42,437 bases of DNA, taken from the NCBI GenBank assembly GCA_009885745.1, contig VFKC01000099.1:1-42437 (forward strand), read 5' to 3'. The stretch is from Actinomycetota bacterium. GTDB lineage: Bacteria; Actinomycetota; Actinomycetes; S36-B12; UBA5976. The notes beneath the pieces are model-generated. The model saw nothing but the letters and a program-made list of their open reading frames with translations. It did not search any database and was not told the DNA's origin. This document shows, in pieces, positions 39,691-42,437 of the stretch. The position numbers were made by a program, and so were the translations under genes. The stretch's first letter is position 1; every line of letters begins with the position of its first letter.

Positions 39691-40818
39691 GTGAAGTTTA
39701 GAGTCAATCGTGACGTTATGGCCGATGCTGTTAATTGGGCAACACGTAGCCTTCCAACAAAGTCAACGAATCCACTTTTAGCTGGATTACATTTAGTTGC
39801 TGAGCGCACCGGTTTAGTTTTATCTGGTAACGATGCCGATGTCAGTGCTCGAGTAAATCTAAATGCTGATGTCGCCGAACCAGGAACAACACTCATACCT
39901 GGGCGACTACTTGCAGATATAACTAAGTCTCTTCCATCTGCACCAATTGAAATTTCAATAGAAGGCTCACGGGCAGTTATTACTTGCGGACGCTCATCAT
40001 TTACTTTGCCAACAATGCCTGTTGCTGACTACCCACCATTACCTACTATGCCTGAAATTAGTGGATCAATAGATGGAGCTTCATTTGCTAGTGCGGTTGC
40101 ACAAGTTGTGGTGGCTGCTTCCCGCGATGAGACGCTACCTGCTTTCACTGGTGTAAAAATAGATGTAGAAGGATCTGTAATTACTCTGGCTGCCACAGAT
40201 CGTTATCGGTTAGCAGTGAAAGAAATATCTTGGACACCAACACAAACTTCAATTTCAACAAATGCTTTAGTGCCAGCGAAATTTCTTTCTGATACAGCAA
40301 AATCTTTATCAAGTAGCGAGCTGGTATCACTGGCCTTCGCGTCTGTTTCCGAGGGACTAATCGGCATCGAAGGTGCTGGCCGCCAAACAACTAGCCGCAT
40401 GTTAGCTGCAGATTTTCCAAAATACCGAACACTGCTTCCGAGTGAATCAAGCACGATTGCTCAAGTAAGCACAGCGTCATTAATTGAAGCTGTTAAGCGT
40501 GTTTCTTTGGTGCTTGAGCGAGAGCAGCCAATCAAAATAACTTTTGGTGCCACAGAAGCAACAATTTCTGGTGGCGGCGGTAGTGGAGACATCGCAGAAG
40601 CAAAAGAATATGTTGAGTGCGCAACAGCTGGTGAAGAAATATCTATCGCATTCAATCCAAACTTTTTACTTGATGGTCTTAATGCAATAGATGCACCGGT
40701 CACTGTTGTGTCAATGACTGCTGCAGCAAAACCTGCGGTTATCACTGGTGCACCAGATATGGACGCTGATTCACAGGATGGATTCAAGTACCTTTTGATG
40801 CCAATTCGCCAGCCCTAA
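39691..40818 (+). CDS. dnaN: DNA polymerase III subunit beta (sliding clamp)
   Basis: MKFRVNRDVMADAVNWATRSLPTKSTNPLLAGLHL; start could be 39682 or 39691 (both GTG). Confidence 0.96.
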   Translation: MKFRVNRDVMADAVNWATRSLPTKSTNPLLAGLHLVAERTGLVLSGNDADVSARVNLNADVAEPGTTLIPGRLLADITKSLPSAPIEISIEGSRAVITCGRSSFTLPTMPVADYPPLPTMPEISGSIDGASFASAVAQVVVAASRDETLPAFTGVKIDVEGSVITLAATDRYRLAVKEISWTPTQTSISTNALVPAKFLSDTAKSLSSSELVSLAFASVSEGLIGIEGAGRQTTSRMLAADFPKYRTLLPSESSTIAQVSTASLIEAVKRVSLVLEREQPIKITFGATEATISGGGGSGDIAEAKEYVECATAGEEISIAFNPNFLLDGLNAIDAPVTVVSMTAAAKPAVITGAPDMDADSQDGFKYLLMPIRQP

Positions 40819-40821
40819 ACA

Positions 40822-41934
40822 ATGCGAATCAACTCAATAGCGCTCCACGATTTTCGTAATCACACGGATCTGTCACTCGGATTTCCAACTGGGGTGAGCG
40901 CAATAATTGGCCGAAACGGCCGAGGCAAAACCAACATTGTTGAGGCCGTAAATTATTGCGCCATTCTCAGCAGCCATCGAAGCGCTCAAGATGCCCCGTT
41001 AATTAGACGAGAATGTGAAGAAGCAGCCATCACGGCCCAGGTACAAAAACATGACCGGACTGCAACTATGAGTGTGACCATCAAATCTGTAGGGGCTAAC
41101 AAGGTATCGCTTAACGGAAATACACTCACGCGCCCAAGAGACATATTGGGATTAGTGCAAACAGTTATTTTTTCACCTGAAGATTTAGATTTAGTAAAAG
41201 GTGACCCAAGTGCACGAAGAAAATATCTTGATGAATTTAGTACCCTACTCACCCCGCGATTTGCTGGCATCCGCCTGGAATATGATCGCGCTCTTAAACA
41301 AAGAAATTCGCTACTTAAGTCGTGTGGCAGGCGCGAACTTTCCTCGAGCGTTCGAGAAACATTGATGGCTTGGGATGAGCAACTTATTAAACATGGAAGT
41401 GAACTGGTTGCCCAACGTTTAGGCTCGCTAAGAGCGCTGGAAAATCATATTTCGGAACATGGACAAACCATAAGTGGGGACACCGAGCCCCTGAGTGCCG
41501 CTTATCACTCAACTTGGTTAAAACCAGATTCAGTAAGCATTGAAGAAGTCGCTTTCGATTTACGAGAGCAACTAGCTGCGCGACAGATGCAAGAACTTGA
41601 TCGAGGGCTAACCTTAGTCGGGCCACATAGAGATGATTTGGAATTGAATCTAAGTGCAATGTCAGCAAAATCATACGCGTCGCACGGGCAATGCTGGTCA
41701 ATTGCACTGGCTTTGAGATTGGCAACATTTAGTGTCTTGCGCGCGCGCGATGATGACCCTATTTTAATTCTTGATGATGTATTTGCTGAGCTTGATCAGA
41801 AACGACGAGTGCGGCTCCAGGAGGCAATTTGTGATGTGGAACAAACACTTATCACTGCTGCAGTTAAAGAAGATTTACCAGGTAGCCTTGAATTTCAAGA
41901 GATTCTATTAGATGACCGTGATCTAGATGCTTGA
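40822..41934 (+). CDS. recF: DNA replication/repair protein RecF
   Basis: IIGRNGRGKTNIVEAV, VGPHRDDLEL and PILILDDVFAELDQKRR. Confidence 0.96.
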   Translation: MRINSIALHDFRNHTDLSLGFPTGVSAIIGRNGRGKTNIVEAVNYCAILSSHRSAQDAPLIRRECEEAAITAQVQKHDRTATMSVTIKSVGANKVSLNGNTLTRPRDILGLVQTVIFSPEDLDLVKGDPSARRKYLDEFSTLLTPRFAGIRLEYDRALKQRNSLLKSCGRRELSSSVRETLMAWDEQLIKHGSELVAQRLGSLRALENHISEHGQTISGDTEPLSAAYHSTWLKPDSVSIEEVAFDLREQLAARQMQELDRGLTLVGPHRDDLELNLSAMSAKSYASHGQCWSIALALRLATFSVLRARDDDPILILDDVFAELDQKRRVRLQEAICDVEQTLITAAVKEDLPGSLEFQEILLDDRDLDA

Positions 41935-42433
41935 AAAGCCACAACTTGAGTTCTTGAGGTCCTTGCTCACCAGAGCAAGGTTGCGCACTGGCATTCCTAA
42001 AAAGCACAAACGGACTCAAACTTTTTACGACGAGCAGCGCAGCGGGCCAGGACCTGATGAACGTGACCCAGCAACCCTGTCTGGCCTATTAGATAAGTTG
42101 GTTATTAACAAGGGTTGGGATTTACAGATTGCCGGTGGACGCTTACGTGCGCGGTGGCCAGAACTAGCGGGTCGCGACGTTAGCGAACACGTTGCGATTG
42201 AAACTTTCAACTTAGATCCAAGTGGCCAATCTGGCACTTTGGTTTTGCGAGCGGACTCAACTACCTGGGCCACGCAAATGCGTTTATTGCTTCCAGTGAT
42301 CCAAGAGCGACTTGATGATGAAATAGGCGTCGGACGCATAACAGAAATAAAAATTTTGGGACCAAATGCTCCCTCATGGAAGCACGGTATTCGCAGCGTT
42401 CCGGGACGTGGTCCACGCGACACATATGGGTAG
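41927..42433 (+). CDS. DUF721 / DciA-like protein
   Basis: Downstream of and overlapping recF; W-x6-G-x-L-x2-RWPELAGRDVSEHV...ADSTTWATQMRLLLPVIQERL matches the DUF721 pattern. Confidence 0.9.
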   Translation: MLEKPQLEFLRSLLTRARLRTGIPKKHKRTQTFYDEQRSGPGPDERDPATLSGLLDKLVINKGWDLQIAGGRLRARWPELAGRDVSEHVAIETFNLDPSGQSGTLVLRADSTTWATQMRLLLPVIQERLDDEIGVGRITEIKILGPNAPSWKHGIRSVPGRGPRDTYG

Positions 42434-42437
42434 TGAA

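Overview
The 42.4-kb window is the oriC-proximal region of a low-GC (~45%), compact actinobacterial chromosome. The lineage is inferred from gene content and order; a freshwater acI/Nanopelagicales-like genome is plausible but unproven. Left to right: two membrane proteins; an fhaA-fhaB-pstP-rodA-pbpA-pknB-pabA/trpG run; DUF881, crgA, rhomboid and ppiA; an rpsF-ssb-rpsR-rplI operon; an endonuclease IV-like gene; a FemAB-like / alanine-racemase-like pair; a PASTA class A PBP; DUF5318; padR-ino1; MFS; pcnA; a DUF6049-like gene; murJ/mviN; a degenerate kinase-like gene; trxB-trxA; cwlM; then parB-parA-rsmG-jag-yidC-yidD-rnpA-rpmH divergent from dnaA-oriC-dnaN-recF-DUF721. No CRISPR array, transposon, tRNA or rRNA was recognised. 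No clearly new multi-gene defence-type system was seen. The best candidates for something undescribed are: (a) four TTTGTT elements with an exact 11-bp period beside the DnaA-box cluster in oriC; (b) a perfect 16-bp inverted repeat in front of dnaN; (c) a three-half-site PadR operator with 13-bp spacing; (d) a CwlM homologue that appears to lack every amidase zinc/catalytic residue, encoded with a pseudokinase, FhaA, MurJ and PknB; (e) a divergent alanine-racemase homologue paired with a FemAB-like transferase; and (f) three perfect parS sites, two of them inside coding sequence.
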